DNA of 64,000 bases from Stenotrophomonas tumulicola (GTDB lineage: Bacteria; Pseudomonadota; Gammaproteobacteria; Xanthomonadales; Xanthomonadaceae), in assembly GCF_014117215.1 (NCBI RefSeq), contig NZ_JACGXS010000003.1:248001-312000 (forward strand). Direction: 5' to 3'. The notes beneath the pieces were generated by a model, which saw only the letters and a program-made list of their open reading frames with translations, had not been told where the DNA came from and searched no databases. Numbering within the stretch: position 1 is the first letter of the stretch; each line of letters begins with the position of its first letter. The translations under genes and the position numbers were made by a program. Below, in pieces: positions 18,471 through 27,546 of this stretch.

Positions 18471-20406
18471 CGCCACCGCCCTGTTGGACCGCCATGCACG
18501 CGGCTGGACCTTGGCGAGCACGGCACTGGCCCTGCTGCCCTTGCTGCTGCAGCTGCCGGCGATGCTGGCCGGCAGCATTGCCGCCACCGCGCTGCTGACC
18601 GCCCTGGTATCGCGTCGCGGCCTGCTGCCGGTGCCGGTGCGCCTGCTGCTGGTACTGGCGATGCTGGCACTGATCTACCTGCAGATGGGCATCCGCCCCG
18701 GCCGCGACACCGGCTGCGCCTTGTTGGCAGCGATGCTGGCGATCAAGTCCAGCGAACTGCGCACATTGCGCGACGCACGCAGCCTGCTCGGCTTTGCCTT
18801 GTTCGCCCCGTTCGCTGCATTCCTGCTCGACCAGGGCCCCCTGACCACCTCACTGGCCACGCTGGCCGGCATCTGCGCACTGCTGGCCCTGCAACGGCTG
18901 GCACAGGCTGAAGGACAGGCACATCCGCCACCGCTGCGCGTGCAACTGCGCGGGGTGGCACGGCTGGTCGTGCTGGGCCTGCCGCTGGCATTGGCCACGT
19001 TCTGGCTGTTCCCGCGCCTGTCGCAGCCACTGTGGGGGCTGCCCGAGCGCGCCATCGGCCGCCCTGGGCTGTCCGACAGCATGGAACCGGGCCAGTGGCT
19101 GGACCTGATGGCCGACGACACACCGGCACTGCGTGCGCAGTTCCATGGCCCGGCACCGTCCGCCGGGCAACGCTACTGGCGCGGCCCGGTGCTGAGCCAC
19201 TTCGATGGCCGCCGCTGGGAGCGCGACCGGCGCACCGAACAGCGCGCGCCGGAGCATGTCGAACCCGGCACGCAGCGCTGGGATTACACCATCGACTACG
19301 AACCTACTGATCGCCGCCAACTTGTCGCGCTGGACCTGCCGGGCAGCGCGCCGGAAGGCACCCACCTCAGTGCCGACTACAGCCTGCTCAGCGACCGGCC
19401 GCTTGCTGCATTGACCCGCTGGCGCCTGCAATCCGCTCCACCCGAAGTGTTCGCGCCGTCGCTGTCGCCATGGCAGCGCCAGCTCATGCTGGCATTGCCG
19501 GAAGGCTTCAACCCGCGCACGGCAGCGCTGGCACGGCAGTGGCGTGCAGCAGCGGGCACCGACGATGCCGCCCTGGTCCGGCGCGGCCTGGACTGGATCG
19601 GTGCGGAGTTCGCCTACTCATTGGAAACACCGTTGCCCGGCCGCAACGCCGTGGACGAATTCCTGTTCGAGCAGAAGGTCGGGTTCTGTGAACATTTCAG
19701 CTCCGCCTTCGTGGTGCTGATGCGCAATGCCGACATACCCGCGCGGGTGGTCACCGGCTTTGCCGGCGGCGTGCGCAATCCCATCGGCGACTACTGGGTG
19801 GTGCGGCGCATGGATGCCCATGCCTGGGCGGAAGTGTGGCTGGCCGGCCGCGGATGGGTACGCGTGGACCCGACGGCAGCCGTCGCCCCGGAACGTATCT
19901 ACGACACGCTGGAGGACCGTCTCGGCGCCGGCGATGGCGGCATGCAGGGCGCATGGCGGCAGACTGGCCAGGCCATGGACTGGCTGCGGCGCGGCTGGAA
20001 CGACCTGGTGCTGTCCTTCGACGCCAACCGCCAACGGCAACTGCTGCGCCCCTTCGGCCTGCCCGACCTCAAGCCGGGGCAACTGATCGCCGGCTTCATC
20101 ATCATCGCGCTGTTGGCGCTGGGCACCATGGCCTGGGTGCTGGCACGCGGAGAGCGCGAGCGCGACCCGCTGCTGCGCGCCTGGCACCGGCTTTGCCGCC
20201 GCCATGCAAAGCTGGGCCTGGGCCGCGAACCGGCCGAGGCCGCAATGGACTGGGCCCACCGCGTCCATGCCCAGCACCCCGATCCCGCCCTGCTGGCACT
20301 CAGCCAGCGTTTCGTCCACGCGCGCTACGCTGGCACTCACGTCGACCGCGCTGCATTATTGGCCGACCTGCGCAGGCATCGCCCGACTTCCGGAGCCACA
20401 CCATGA
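18463..20406 (+). CDS. tgpA: TgpA-like transmembrane transglutaminase (DUF3488/DUF4129)
   Basis: An inner-membrane protein with a periplasmic transglutaminase-like domain. The 647-residue protein has about six N-terminal hydrophobic segments. The Cys-His-Asp core follows in VGFCEHFSSAF, MDAHAWAEVWL and VRVDPTAA. A final membrane helix (near residues 545-563) and a short cytoplasmic DUF4129 tail end it. In Pseudomonas aeruginosa the homologue is essential. It overlaps the DUF58 gene by eight bases, so the two are translationally coupled. Confidence 0.92.
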   Translation: MTDATALLDRHARGWTLASTALALLPLLLQLPAMLAGSIAATALLTALVSRRGLLPVPVRLLLVLAMLALIYLQMGIRPGRDTGCALLAAMLAIKSSELRTLRDARSLLGFALFAPFAAFLLDQGPLTTSLATLAGICALLALQRLAQAEGQAHPPPLRVQLRGVARLVVLGLPLALATFWLFPRLSQPLWGLPERAIGRPGLSDSMEPGQWLDLMADDTPALRAQFHGPAPSAGQRYWRGPVLSHFDGRRWERDRRTEQRAPEHVEPGTQRWDYTIDYEPTDRRQLVALDLPGSAPEGTHLSADYSLLSDRPLAALTRWRLQSAPPEVFAPSLSPWQRQLMLALPEGFNPRTAALARQWRAAAGTDDAALVRRGLDWIGAEFAYSLETPLPGRNAVDEFLFEQKVGFCEHFSSAFVVLMRNADIPARVVTGFAGGVRNPIGDYWVVRRMDAHAWAEVWLAGRGWVRVDPTAAVAPERIYDTLEDRLGAGDGGMQGAWRQTGQAMDWLRRGWNDLVLSFDANRQRQLLRPFGLPDLKPGQLIAGFIIIALLALGTMAWVLARGERERDPLLRAWHRLCRRHAKLGLGREPAEAAMDWAHRVHAQHPDPALLALSQRFVHARYAGTHVDRAALLADLRRHRPTSGATP

Positions 20407-20927
20407 ACCTCAAACTCCTGCTTCCCCTGGCCGCCTCGCTGGCGTTGGCGGCCTGCGCAACGGCGCCCAAGCCGCTGCAGGGCCAATTCAGTGCAGTAAC
20501 TCCACGCGACTCGGTATCGACCCAGCAGGTCGGCACCCCGGTGCGCTGGGGCGGCCGCATCATCGAAACCCTGCCCAGCCAGGGCCAGACCTGCTTCCAG
20601 CTGATCTCGCGCCCGCTCAACGCCAGTGGCCGTCCGACCACCGCATCCTCCGACGCCAGTGATGGCCGCTTCGTGGCCTGCCGCGCCGGCTTCTATGACC
20701 CGGCGGTGTTCGAGGAAGGCCGTGACGTGACCTTCATCGGCCGCATCGACGGCTACGAGAACACCAAGATCGGCGAGTACGACTACCGTCTGCCGAAGCT
20801 GGCCGCCGACGTCATCTACCTGTGGCCGGAACAGCGCCAGGTCGATGTGGTGCCCTATCCGTATGGTCCGTGGGGCCCGGGTCCGGGCTGGGGCCCGTGG
20901 GGCTACGGCCGCTACGGTTGGTGGTAA
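20403..20927 (+). CDS. Slp family outer-membrane lipoprotein
   Basis: A 174-residue lipoprotein. The signal peptide ends in the lipobox LALAAC with Cys18. The mature part has the Slp fold features (VRWGGRIIET, FIGRIDGYE, YDYRLPKL) and a Gly-Pro-Trp-Tyr-rich tail. Its start overlaps the tgpA stop by ATGA, so it belongs to the same operon. E. coli Slp is induced in stationary phase and by carbon starvation; its role here is unknown. Confidence 0.88.
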   Translation: MNLKLLLPLAASLALAACATAPKPLQGQFSAVTPRDSVSTQQVGTPVRWGGRIIETLPSQGQTCFQLISRPLNASGRPTTASSDASDGRFVACRAGFYDPAVFEEGRDVTFIGRIDGYENTKIGEYDYRLPKLAADVIYLWPEQRQVDVVPYPYGPWGPGPGWGPWGYGRYGWW

Positions 20928-20944
20928 GCAGGCAACAGGGGTAG

Positions 20945-20965
20945 CACCCGGCCGCTGGCCGGGTG
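20945..20965. terminator. Bidirectional hairpin between slp and hinT
   Basis: CACCCGGCC and GGCCGGGTG with a three-base loop, between two convergent genes. It lacks a long U run on either strand. Confidence 0.6.
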
Positions 20966-20975
20966 ACCTTGCCCA

Positions 20976-21335
20976 TTACTTGCCTGGCGCGCCGAAATGG
21001 CCCAGTGGCGCACCTGCCAACAGGTGCATGTGGATATGGAACACCGTCTGCCCAGCATGTTCGCGGCAGTTCATGACGATGCGGTAGCCGTCCTCGGCCA
21101 GGCCCTCCTGGCGCGCATAGTGCGCAGCGGCCAGCGCCAGCTTGCCGACCAGCTGTGCGTTCCCAGGCTGCAGATCGTCCAGGGTAGGGATGATCTCGTT
21201 CTTCGGAATGAACAACACATGCACCGGCGCCTGCGGCGCGATGTCCTTGAAACCCAGCACTTCTTCGTCTTCGTAGACGATGGTGGCGGGTATCTCGCGA
21301 CGGATGATCTTGCTGAAAATGGTCTCGCTGCTCAT
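20976..21335 (-). CDS. HIT-family hydrolase (HinT-like)
   Basis: A 119-residue histidine-triad purine nucleotide phosphoramidase. The triad is HIHMHLL near the C-terminus, with upstream NCREHAGQ and the N-terminal FSKIIRREIPA of bacterial HinT. The start is ATG at 21335 (MSSETIFS). It stands alone between slp and recR. Confidence 0.95.
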   Translation of the reverse strand: MSSETIFSKIIRREIPATIVYEDEEVLGFKDIAPQAPVHVLFIPKNEIIPTLDDLQPGNAQLVGKLALAAAHYARQEGLAEDGYRIVMNCREHAGQTVFHIHMHLLAGAPLGHFGAPGK

Positions 21336-21427
21336 GGAGTTCCCTCGCTGTTGCCTGGCTCTTGGTCGGTACGCTTCGGTACGCTGATCGTGACGACCAA
21401 CGGTCGCCACCGACCGGGCGTCGCCGG

Positions 21428-22027
21428 TCATTCCTGCACTTCGTTGCGCGAACCGAAGGCATGCGACAGCGTGCCACGATCGACGAACTCCAGTTCGCCT
21501 CCCAGTGGCAGGCCCTGCGCCAGGCGACTCGGCCGTACCTGCCGTGCACGCGCCAGTTGCGCCAGGTAATGCGCGGTCGCCTCGCCTTCCACGGTGGCAC
21601 TGGTGGCGATGATCATTTCGCCGATCTCGCCCTGGGCCAGGCGCTGGTCCAACTGCTCCAGGCCCAGCTCGCGCGGGCCGATGCCATCCAGCGGCGACAG
21701 CCGCCCCTGCAGCACGAAGTACACCCCGCGGAAACCGGTGGCGTTCTCGATCGCCAGGCGATCTGCCGGCGATTCAACCACGCACAACTGGCTGCGCTCG
21801 CGGCTGTCGTTGGCGCAGGTCGGGCATAGATCGGTTTCGCTGAAATCGCGGCACTGCGCGCAGTGGCCGATGCGCTCCATTGCCTGCGCCAACATGTCGG
21901 CCAGTCGCGTGCCGCCTTCGCGTTCGCGCTCCAACAGGTGGTAGGCCATGCGTTGGGCCGTCTTCTGGCCCACGCCGGGCAGCACCCGCAACGCATCGAT
22001 CAACTGTTCAAGCAAGGGCGCAGACAT
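21428..22027 (-). CDS. recR: Recombination mediator RecR
   Basis: Works with RecF and RecO to load RecA at gaps. The 199-residue protein has a helix-hairpin-helix N-terminus ([13 protein letters not shown]), a four-cysteine zinc finger (CxxC at residues 56-59 and LCPTC) and a Toprim domain ending [11 protein letters not shown]. Two ATGs are adjacent; I take the second at 22027, and the other adds one Met. It is downstream of dnaX and ybaB, the classic recombination-replication operon, with a short REP between. Confidence 0.96.
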   Translation of the reverse strand: MSAPLLEQLIDALRVLPGVGQKTAQRMAYHLLEREREGGTRLADMLAQAMERIGHCAQCRDFSETDLCPTCANDSRERSQLCVVESPADRLAIENATGFRGVYFVLQGRLSPLDGIGPRELGLEQLDQRLAQGEIGEMIIATSATVEGEATAHYLAQLARARQVRPSRLAQGLPLGGELEFVDRGTLSHAFGSRNEVQE

Positions 22028-22037
22028 CATGTGGCTC

Positions 22038-22062
22038 GGTAGAGCGGGTCCATGACCCGCTG
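22038..22062. repeat. REP-like palindrome upstream of recR
   Basis: GGTAGAGCGGGTCCATGACCCGCT, a GTAG-headed palindrome with a different core (GCGGGTCCATGACCCGC) from the main SMAG type. A matching core occurs near 38995. Confidence 0.6.
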
Positions 22063-22103
22063 CATTGCCTCGGTGGAACGGGCCAACGGCCCGCTGCCCT
22101 GGT

Positions 22104-22424
22104 TCAAAACGGCAGCTTCATCCCCGGCGGCAACTGCATGCCGGCGGTGGCCGAACCCATCCGGGTCTTCGACTCGGCATCGATCTTGTTCGACGCATCA
22201 TTGAATGCTGCAGCCACCAGGTCTTCCAGCATCTCCTGGTCACCCAGCAGCGACGGATCCAGACGCACCTTGCGGCACTCCTTGGCACCGGTCAGCGTGA
22301 TGCTGACCATGCCACCGCCGGCACTGCCGGTGACTTCCAGCTTGGCGATTTCTTCCTGGGCCTTCTGCAGGTTCTCCTGCATCTTCTGGGCCTGCTGCAT
22401 CATCTGGGCGATATTGCCGCGCAT
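22104..22424 (-). CDS. ybaB: YbaB/EbfC nucleoid-associated protein
   Basis: A 106-residue DNA-binding protein. It starts with a Met/Gln-rich helix ([20 protein letters not shown]) and contains the [16 protein letters not shown] core and [12 protein letters not shown] helix typical of EbfC. It lies six bases after dnaX and before recR. Confidence 0.95.
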   Translation of the reverse strand: MRGNIAQMMQQAQKMQENLQKAQEEIAKLEVTGSAGGGMVSITLTGAKECRKVRLDPSLLGDQEMLEDLVAAAFNDASNKIDAESKTRMGSATAGMQLPPGMKLPF

Positions 22425-22430
22425 CGTTGA

Positions 22431-24419
22431 TTACTCTTCAAAAGGACGGATGGAATCGGACACGAGCCGGGCGCCGTGCTGTTGCATCAGCACCTGCACT
22501 TCCGGATCGGCCAGGAACATGGCCTCGGCAGCCTGCTGCCGTTCGCCGCGCTGGCGGTCGGAACGCTCATGCAGGGTTTCCGCTGGCGGCGCCTGCGTGG
22601 TTTCCACCACGATCTTCGGCGGCGAGCCCAGCGCCTTGGCCAGCATATCGGACAGCGCGGACATCGCACCCTCCGATTGCAGATACTCAAATCCGGGCGA
22701 AAGGCCCAATTTCAAGGTGCCATTCCTGCAGCTGATGAACGCAGCGTTGGCCGCCAGCAACCGCGAGGGCCCGGTCAACCTGCTGTTGGCCACCAGGTCC
22801 AGCCAATCCTCGGCACAGGCCAGTTCGGCCACCGCAAGGCTGGACGCACCCGCAGGTACCACCGGCGCGGACGGGGAAATGGCGATGCCTTCAGCGCGGA
22901 ACGGTTTTTCCGCCACAGGCCGTGGAGTGGATGCTGGCCGCGGCTCCGGTACCGCCGGTGGCGGCGCCAGCATCGCTGCATCCGGACCCGCCAGTTCAAC
23001 GGCCAGCGCTTCGTCGCGATCATCGCGGCCCTCGGCCGCTTCAATTTCCCACGGCGGCAGGTCATTGCCATCAGCCACTGGCTGCGCGGCTGGTGCAGGA
23101 GCCACGGCGGGCTCTGGCTTTGGCGCGGCCGTGGCTACGGCAGATTCGGGCGCAGGCCTGGCAGGCATCGGTACGCTTTCAACAGCATGGGCCGGGCGAG
23201 GCACGACACCATTGCCGGCCTGCGTGCTGGCCGCAGCCGCCATGCCGGCCTGGCTGGCGCCACTGCCCAGTGATCCTGCCGCCCCGCCTGCAGCCGTGCC
23301 CTCACCATCATCCGGCGTGCGTGGAACCGGCGGCACGGCGACCGCCGGACGGAAAGCAAGCATGCGCAGCACGGCCATTTCGAAACCGGCGCGCGGGCTC
23401 GGCGCCAGCGGCAGGTCGCGACGGCCATTGAGCGCCATCTGGTACCACAGCTGCACCACCTCCGGCCGCATGCGCGCTGCGAAGCCCGCCACGTCCAGGC
23501 CTTCCTCTGCAGCGAGCGCGCCCGGCACCAGCTGCTGCACCTGGATACGGTGCAGCGCCTCCGCCAGCGCTTCCAGCACACCACTCCAGTCCGGAGAAAA
23601 TTCGGCCAGCGCCGACACCACCTGCAACAGACGCGCGCCGTCACCCTCGGCCAGGGCATCCAGCATCGCCCCCACCTGGGTGCGGTCGACCGTGCCCAGC
23701 ATGGTGCGCACCACGTCTTCGCGCAGCGCGCCGCCGGCATAGGCGATGGCCTGGTCCAACAGCGAAAGACCGTCGCGCAGGCTGCCGTCGGCAGCCTTGG
23801 ACAACTGCACGATGGCGCTGGCATCGGCCTCGATTTCTTCAGCGGCCAGGATGCGGGTCATCTGTCCCTGGATCTGGTCTTCGTCCAGGCGCTTCAGGTT
23901 GAACTGCAGGCAGCGGCTGAGCACGGTGACCGGCAGCTTCTGCGGATCGGTGGTGGCCAGCAGGAACTTCACGTGCTCCGGCGGCTCTTCCAGCGTCTTC
24001 AGCAGTGCATTGAACGCCGCCTTGGACAGCATGTGCACTTCGTCGATCAGGTAGACCTTGTACTTCCCGCGCGAGGGCATGTACTGCGCGTTCTCGATCA
24101 CCTCGCGGACATCGTCCACGCCGGTGTTGGACGCCGCATCGATCTCCAACAGGTCGATGTAGCGGCCGGAATCGATGTCCAGGCAGGCCGGGCACTGGCC
24201 GCACGGGTCGGCGCTGGTGCCCTGTTCGCAGTTCAGCGACTTGGCGAAAATGCGCGCGATGGTGGTCTTGCCCACGCCGCGGGTGCCGGTAAACAGGAAC
24301 GCATGGTGCACACGGCCGCTGTCCAGCGCATTGCTGAGCGCCCGGACCACGTGTTCCTGGCCTACCAGCTCGGCAAAACGCTTTGGACGCCACTTGCGGG
24401 CAAGGACGAGATAGGACAT
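22431..24419 (-). CDS. dnaX: DNA polymerase III tau/gamma subunit
   Basis: The clamp-loader motor. The 662-residue protein has Walker A GTRGVGKTT (residues 45-53), a zinc module with Cys64, Cys73, Cys76 and Cys79, Walker B VYLIDEVHML, LLKTLEEPPEHVKF and the SRC motif LSRCLQF. From about residue 380 a long Pro/Ala-rich linker leads to a C-terminal tau domain that binds the polymerase. I see no A-run slippery site like that of E. coli, so production of a short gamma form is not evident. The start is ATG at 24419 (MSYLVLARKW). Confidence 0.96.
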   Translation of the reverse strand: MSYLVLARKWRPKRFAELVGQEHVVRALSNALDSGRVHHAFLFTGTRGVGKTTIARIFAKSLNCEQGTSADPCGQCPACLDIDSGRYIDLLEIDAASNTGVDDVREVIENAQYMPSRGKYKVYLIDEVHMLSKAAFNALLKTLEEPPEHVKFLLATTDPQKLPVTVLSRCLQFNLKRLDEDQIQGQMTRILAAEEIEADASAIVQLSKAADGSLRDGLSLLDQAIAYAGGALREDVVRTMLGTVDRTQVGAMLDALAEGDGARLLQVVSALAEFSPDWSGVLEALAEALHRIQVQQLVPGALAAEEGLDVAGFAARMRPEVVQLWYQMALNGRRDLPLAPSPRAGFEMAVLRMLAFRPAVAVPPVPRTPDDGEGTAAGGAAGSLGSGASQAGMAAAASTQAGNGVVPRPAHAVESVPMPARPAPESAVATAAPKPEPAVAPAPAAQPVADGNDLPPWEIEAAEGRDDRDEALAVELAGPDAAMLAPPPAVPEPRPASTPRPVAEKPFRAEGIAISPSAPVVPAGASSLAVAELACAEDWLDLVANSRLTGPSRLLAANAAFISCRNGTLKLGLSPGFEYLQSEGAMSALSDMLAKALGSPPKIVVETTQAPPAETLHERSDRQRGERQQAAEAMFLADPEVQVLMQQHGARLVSDSIRPFEE

Positions 24420-24564
24420 CAGGCCACCGGCTTCATCGGGACGTCCATTGTGCCATGCCTGTCCAGCCCCCCTGCCCGTCACCATGGGCGCTTGTGTCCT
24501 TCCGTCCAGCCAGCTAGAATCTGCGACCCCTGCAGCGGCATTGAAGCCGGTTCGGGGGAAATCC

Positions 24565-24657
24565 GGAGAGGTGTCCGAGTGGTTGAAGGAGCACGCCTGG
24601 AAAGTGTGTAAGCGTCTAAACCGCGCTTCGGGGGTTCGAATCCCCCTCTCTCCGCCA
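24565..24657 (+). tRNA. tRNA-Ser (anticodon GGA), island insertion site
   Basis: A 93-base class II cloverleaf. Acceptor GGAGAGG pairs with CCTCTCC, the anticodon loop CTGGAAA carries GGA (reads TCC), a long variable arm follows, then GGTTCGAATCC and an encoded GCCA end. Its last bases form the left attachment core of the island. Confidence 0.96.
24641..24655 (+). other. Left attachment core (attL) of the genomic island
   Basis: The 15 bases TCCCCCTCTCTCCGC in the tRNA 3' end recur exactly at 36542-36556. The two copies bracket the integrase gene and all foreign-looking cargo, about 11.9 kb apart. Confidence 0.85.
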
Positions 24658-24665
24658 GACTCTGC

Positions 24666-24689
24666 AAACCCCTGAGAAATCAGGGGTTT
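24666..24689 (+). terminator. Terminator after tRNA-Ser supplied by the island
   Basis: A perfect ten-base stem AAACCCCTGA / TCAGGGGTTT with a GAAA tetraloop, followed by TGCTTTT. It replaces the tRNA's own terminator, now displaced to 36555-36610. Confidence 0.85.
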
Positions 24690-24713
24690 TGCTTTTCTGG
24701 GCCTACCAAGGGG

Positions 24714-24734
24714 CAGGACACAAATCGGGACACA
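24714..24734 (+). other. Putative integrase arm-type sites at the left end
   Basis: GGACACA occurs at 24716-24722 and 24728-24734, twelve bases apart. The same pair with the same spacing, within CAGGACACAAATC, occurs near the right end (36471-36489). Confidence 0.55.
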
Positions 24735-24739
24735 TCCCG

Positions 24740-26149
24740 ATGAGAGTTCCCCATCACTTGATCAAGACGCCAGCAGGCTTTTCGTTCCGCCAGCGCGTGC
24801 CCGTCGACCTCCAGCCCCTTCTGGGCTGCCGAATTCTCAAGCGAAGCCTTCGAACACGCGAAATGCGCAGCGCCCAGGCTTGCGCCCTGGTGCTGGCCGC
24901 CCGCTATGCTGAGGTCTTCAGCGCCATCAGGAAGAACGGCATGGGCGAGAAGACGGCAGAGCAATGGCTCCAGGAACTTCGGGGACAACAGCTCCACGAC
25001 TACACCCTGGAACGAGATGCCAATGGCACCCTGCGTATCCAAGCGGAGCCAGGCGAAGACACCGAGGCACTGACTCGCGCCATTGAGAGCATCGGACGGG
25101 TCAACCCTGCGTTCTTCGGCGCGGTAGCCGCCCCGGCAGTCCCCTCCAAGCCCCAGCCCAGCAAAGTCCTGTCGCTGATGGAAGCGCGCGATCTTTGGCT
25201 CAAAGCTATTGCCCCAGACACCATCCCCAAGACCTACAGCATCAAGAAGTCGGCCATTGACGGGTTCGTGCGCACCACCGGCCCTGACTACCCTTTGCCC
25301 AGCATCAACCGGATCGACCTGTCGAACTTCTATCAGTCGCTCGCCGATGCTGGCATCTCAACCCCGACCCGAGTGAACAAACAGTCCTACCTGGGCGGCT
25401 TCTTCGACTGGTTGATTGCCGCTGGCTACTACACAGACAGCAATCCGGCCCGAAGCCATGTCTCATACGGAAATAGCGCCAAGCGTAAGCGGCGCAAGCT
25501 GGGCTTCAAGGCCTTCGACCTGAAGCAGATCAGCCTCCTCTTTGCTCCCTCGGCCTTTGCTAACTTGTCACACGCCGCGCGCTGGGCAGCCTTGTTGGGC
25601 CTGTATACGGGTGCCCGCGCCTCTGAAGTTGGGCAGCTGCTGGTGAGCGATGTGCAAACGGAGGGAGGCGTGGCCTACATCCATATTAATGACGATGGCG
25701 AGCACCAGCGCCTCAAGAGCGAGGCCAGCATCCGGACTGTCCCGATCCACGCTGACCTGATGGCCCTGAGCTTCGGCGACTATGTTGCCAGCCTGCCCAC
25801 CTCAAGCCGTCTCTTCCCCCAAGCGAAGGCCAATGCCGTCAATGGCGCGGGGAACTGGATCTCCAAGGCCTTTACCCGCCACCTTGCTGAGCATGGGAAG
25901 GCCTGGCCCAAGGCCAAGCGCGGTTTCCATTCCCTGCGCAAGACGGTCATTCAGCAGATGCAGGGCTTCGGTGTCGCCTCAGAAATGCGCGCCCAGATCG
26001 TGGGCCACGAGCTTGATGATGAGCACCATCCCGTCTACAGCCGCGAATTCACCCCGGCAGAAAAGCTCAATGGGCTGGTCACTCCTGAATTCAAAACAGC
26101 GGGCCTGTCATCCCTGAGCTTCGATCTTGAGCTCGCTGCACTGAAATAG
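24740..26149 (+). CDS. Tyrosine-recombinase integrase
   Basis: Catalyses island integration into and excision from the tRNA-Ser gene. The 469-residue protein has an N-terminal DUF6538-like segment (VPHHLIKTPAGFSFRQRVP), a SAM-like core-binding region and a C-terminal catalytic domain. The catalytic residues are seen as Arg in YTGARASEVGQL, HSLRK, GHEL and the Tyr nucleophile in VYSREF. I take the ATG at 24740 as the start, since the upstream extension comes from the terminator hairpin. It lies directly beside attL, as expected. Confidence 0.95.
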   Translation: MRVPHHLIKTPAGFSFRQRVPVDLQPLLGCRILKRSLRTREMRSAQACALVLAARYAEVFSAIRKNGMGEKTAEQWLQELRGQQLHDYTLERDANGTLRIQAEPGEDTEALTRAIESIGRVNPAFFGAVAAPAVPSKPQPSKVLSLMEARDLWLKAIAPDTIPKTYSIKKSAIDGFVRTTGPDYPLPSINRIDLSNFYQSLADAGISTPTRVNKQSYLGGFFDWLIAAGYYTDSNPARSHVSYGNSAKRKRRKLGFKAFDLKQISLLFAPSAFANLSHAARWAALLGLYTGARASEVGQLLVSDVQTEGGVAYIHINDDGEHQRLKSEASIRTVPIHADLMALSFGDYVASLPTSSRLFPQAKANAVNGAGNWISKAFTRHLAEHGKAWPKAKRGFHSLRKTVIQQMQGFGVASEMRAQIVGHELDDEHHPVYSREFTPAEKLNGLVTPEFKTAGLSSLSFDLELAALK

Positions 26150-26302
26150 TTGCTGGGATAGCGGGTCTCCGCGCCAGGAAAATTACATGGAATGTCTAGG
26201 AGTATCTCTAACGGGGCAACATTTGCACTGACAAGCGCCGCAACTATTGCGATCAACGCAAATGATGGTTTTATGAAAGCTCCCCTACCTTAGGAGCTTC
26301 AT

Positions 26303-26599
26303 GTGCCGTTAGAAAGAAAGCTGGCTATCGCTAGTCGAGTGCTGTGCCCATTGATCGCGCAAGACCGGACCCGAGACACCCAGGAGCGGATAGAGGACAT
26401 CATTCATGCCCTCGAAATTGCCGATGAGCTGATCAACCGATGCATGGCTCCAAAACCACCGGCTGACGACCACACACTGAAACCCACAGTGAGAGTCAGG
26501 GAGAGCCTAGTAGAGCGCGATCAGGTGCAGCTGAGCGACATGATCTCAGAGCGCCGTGGCGCGGCATCCAAGCCCACTCGCGGACCTACCTACCACTGA
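26303..26599 (+). CDS. Small hypothetical island protein
   Basis: An unrecognised protein of 98 residues, charged and predicted mainly helical, with an Arg/Asp/Glu-rich centre (DRTRDTQERIEDIIHALE). The GTG start at 26303 has a good TTAGGAG ribosome site about six bases upstream, which supports the ORF. It follows the integrase by 150 bases and precedes a UUCG-loop terminator. It could be an excisionase or regulator by position only; no helix-turn-helix is clear. Confidence 0.6.
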   Translation: MPLERKLAIASRVLCPLIAQDRTRDTQERIEDIIHALEIADELINRCMAPKPPADDHTLKPTVRVRESLVERDQVQLSDMISERRGAASKPTRGPTYH

Positions 26600-26625
26600 A
26601 TTTGCGAAACCAGAGGTGGGCTAAA

Positions 26626-26643
26626 GCCCCGGTTCGCCGGGGC
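26626..26643 (+). terminator. Terminator after the 98-residue ORF
   Basis: GCCCCGG / CCGGGGC with a TTCG tetraloop, followed by CTTCGCTTGTTT. It is placed between two convergent small genes. Confidence 0.75.
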
Positions 26644-26656
26644 CTTCGCTTGTTTA

Positions 26657-26977
26657 TCAGTGCAACCGCGCTCCGGGCTCCTTGCTCTGCTTCATCACCA
26701 GTAAGGCATCAGCCGAAGTGGACGCTGCAGGAGCGTCAGTGGGCGCGTCCTCCAGTACCGGATATCTCCGAAGCAACACTTCGCTCCAATTCTCCAGCTG
26801 TGAGAGGGACTCATCTGTTCGACGGTTGTAGTCTTCCTGGGCATTGGGACCGGTGGCTGCGTGAGCGCGTTGATACTCCTCGCGCCTCAGCTCAACAGCC
26901 CTGACCCGTTCGCTCATCGAGGATGAGAAGGCCTGCGCGATAGGCCGCTGCAGCGGTGGATGCATGCCCTTGGGCAC
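26657..26977 (-). CDS. Small hypothetical island protein
   Basis: A charged protein of up to 106 residues with Arg/Glu-rich helices (ERVRAVELRREEYQRA) and a low-complexity Ala/Pro/Thr tail. The first codon would be GTG at 26977, and an ATG at 26965 gives a 102-residue form. It has no family resemblance, and only the intact reading frame and its placement against a terminator support it. Confidence 0.45.
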   Translation of the reverse strand: MPKGMHPPLQRPIAQAFSSSMSERVRAVELRREEYQRAHAATGPNAQEDYNRRTDESLSQLENWSEVLLRRYPVLEDAPTDAPAASTSADALLVMKQSKEPGARLH

Positions 26978-27052
26978 GGCTGAAGGTCTTTACTCTGGTG
27001 TGATAAATGGCCATTGATGCTCCTTGTTTTGACCCCGCACTTGCCTTTATGC

Positions 27053-27457
27053 CTACGATTTAGGCTTTGGCAAGCGCTTTTCTAGGGGGTCAAGGGGCAC
27101 AGCCTCTTGCGCACGCATTGCCCGCAGGGCAATGCCTAAGTGCGCTCTTGCTATCGCCTTTCTGTCTGCTTTGGCCCCCGTCCAGACGCGTCTTGCCAAG
27201 TCTGGCCACGCCGAACGGCACGCGACGACCCACCCAAAAAATGTGACCACCATCAAACTATTGAATAGATGAGTTGCCTGAGGCAGGATCTCATGACTGA
27301 AGGGCGTATCAGCCAGGGAATTTTCAGGGGGGAGGTAAACATTCGCAGGAGGCTTCAAGAAGCCCGGCAGATATCTGTCAGGATGATAATTGTCGCGCAG
27401 GGTGAAAAACGGCCAATAAATATGCCGACATCTACGCGCGCGAGAGAGAATGAACAT
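27053..27457 (-). CDS. Hypothetical single-pass membrane protein
   Basis: A 134-residue ORF with one hydrophobic segment in the middle (NSLMVVTFFGWVVACRSAW) and a basic Arg/Lys-rich C-terminus. The ATG at 27457 lacks a strong ribosome site. It diverges from the helicase across about 90 bases. Coding status is uncertain. Confidence 0.4.
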   Translation of the reverse strand: MFILSRARRCRHIYWPFFTLRDNYHPDRYLPGFLKPPANVYLPPENSLADTPFSHEILPQATHLFNSLMVVTFFGWVVACRSAWPDLARRVWTGAKADRKAIARAHLGIALRAMRAQEAVPLDPLEKRLPKPKS

Positions 27458-27546
27458 CTCACGTCAGCCGCTGCTGACCAATGCGACGCAGGGAGAATGC
27501 GCCGCCCAACTTCGCATGAGCAGAATACGTATCTAGGAGAAAAAGC

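Noticed and set aside
22431-24419. Programmed frameshift in dnaX
   Set aside because: No A-rich slippery heptamer followed by a stop in the -1 frame was found near the end of the ATPase domain.
26303-26977. Two small convergent island ORFs as a toxin-antitoxin pair
   Set aside because: They are convergent, separated by a terminator, and neither has toxin or antitoxin motifs.
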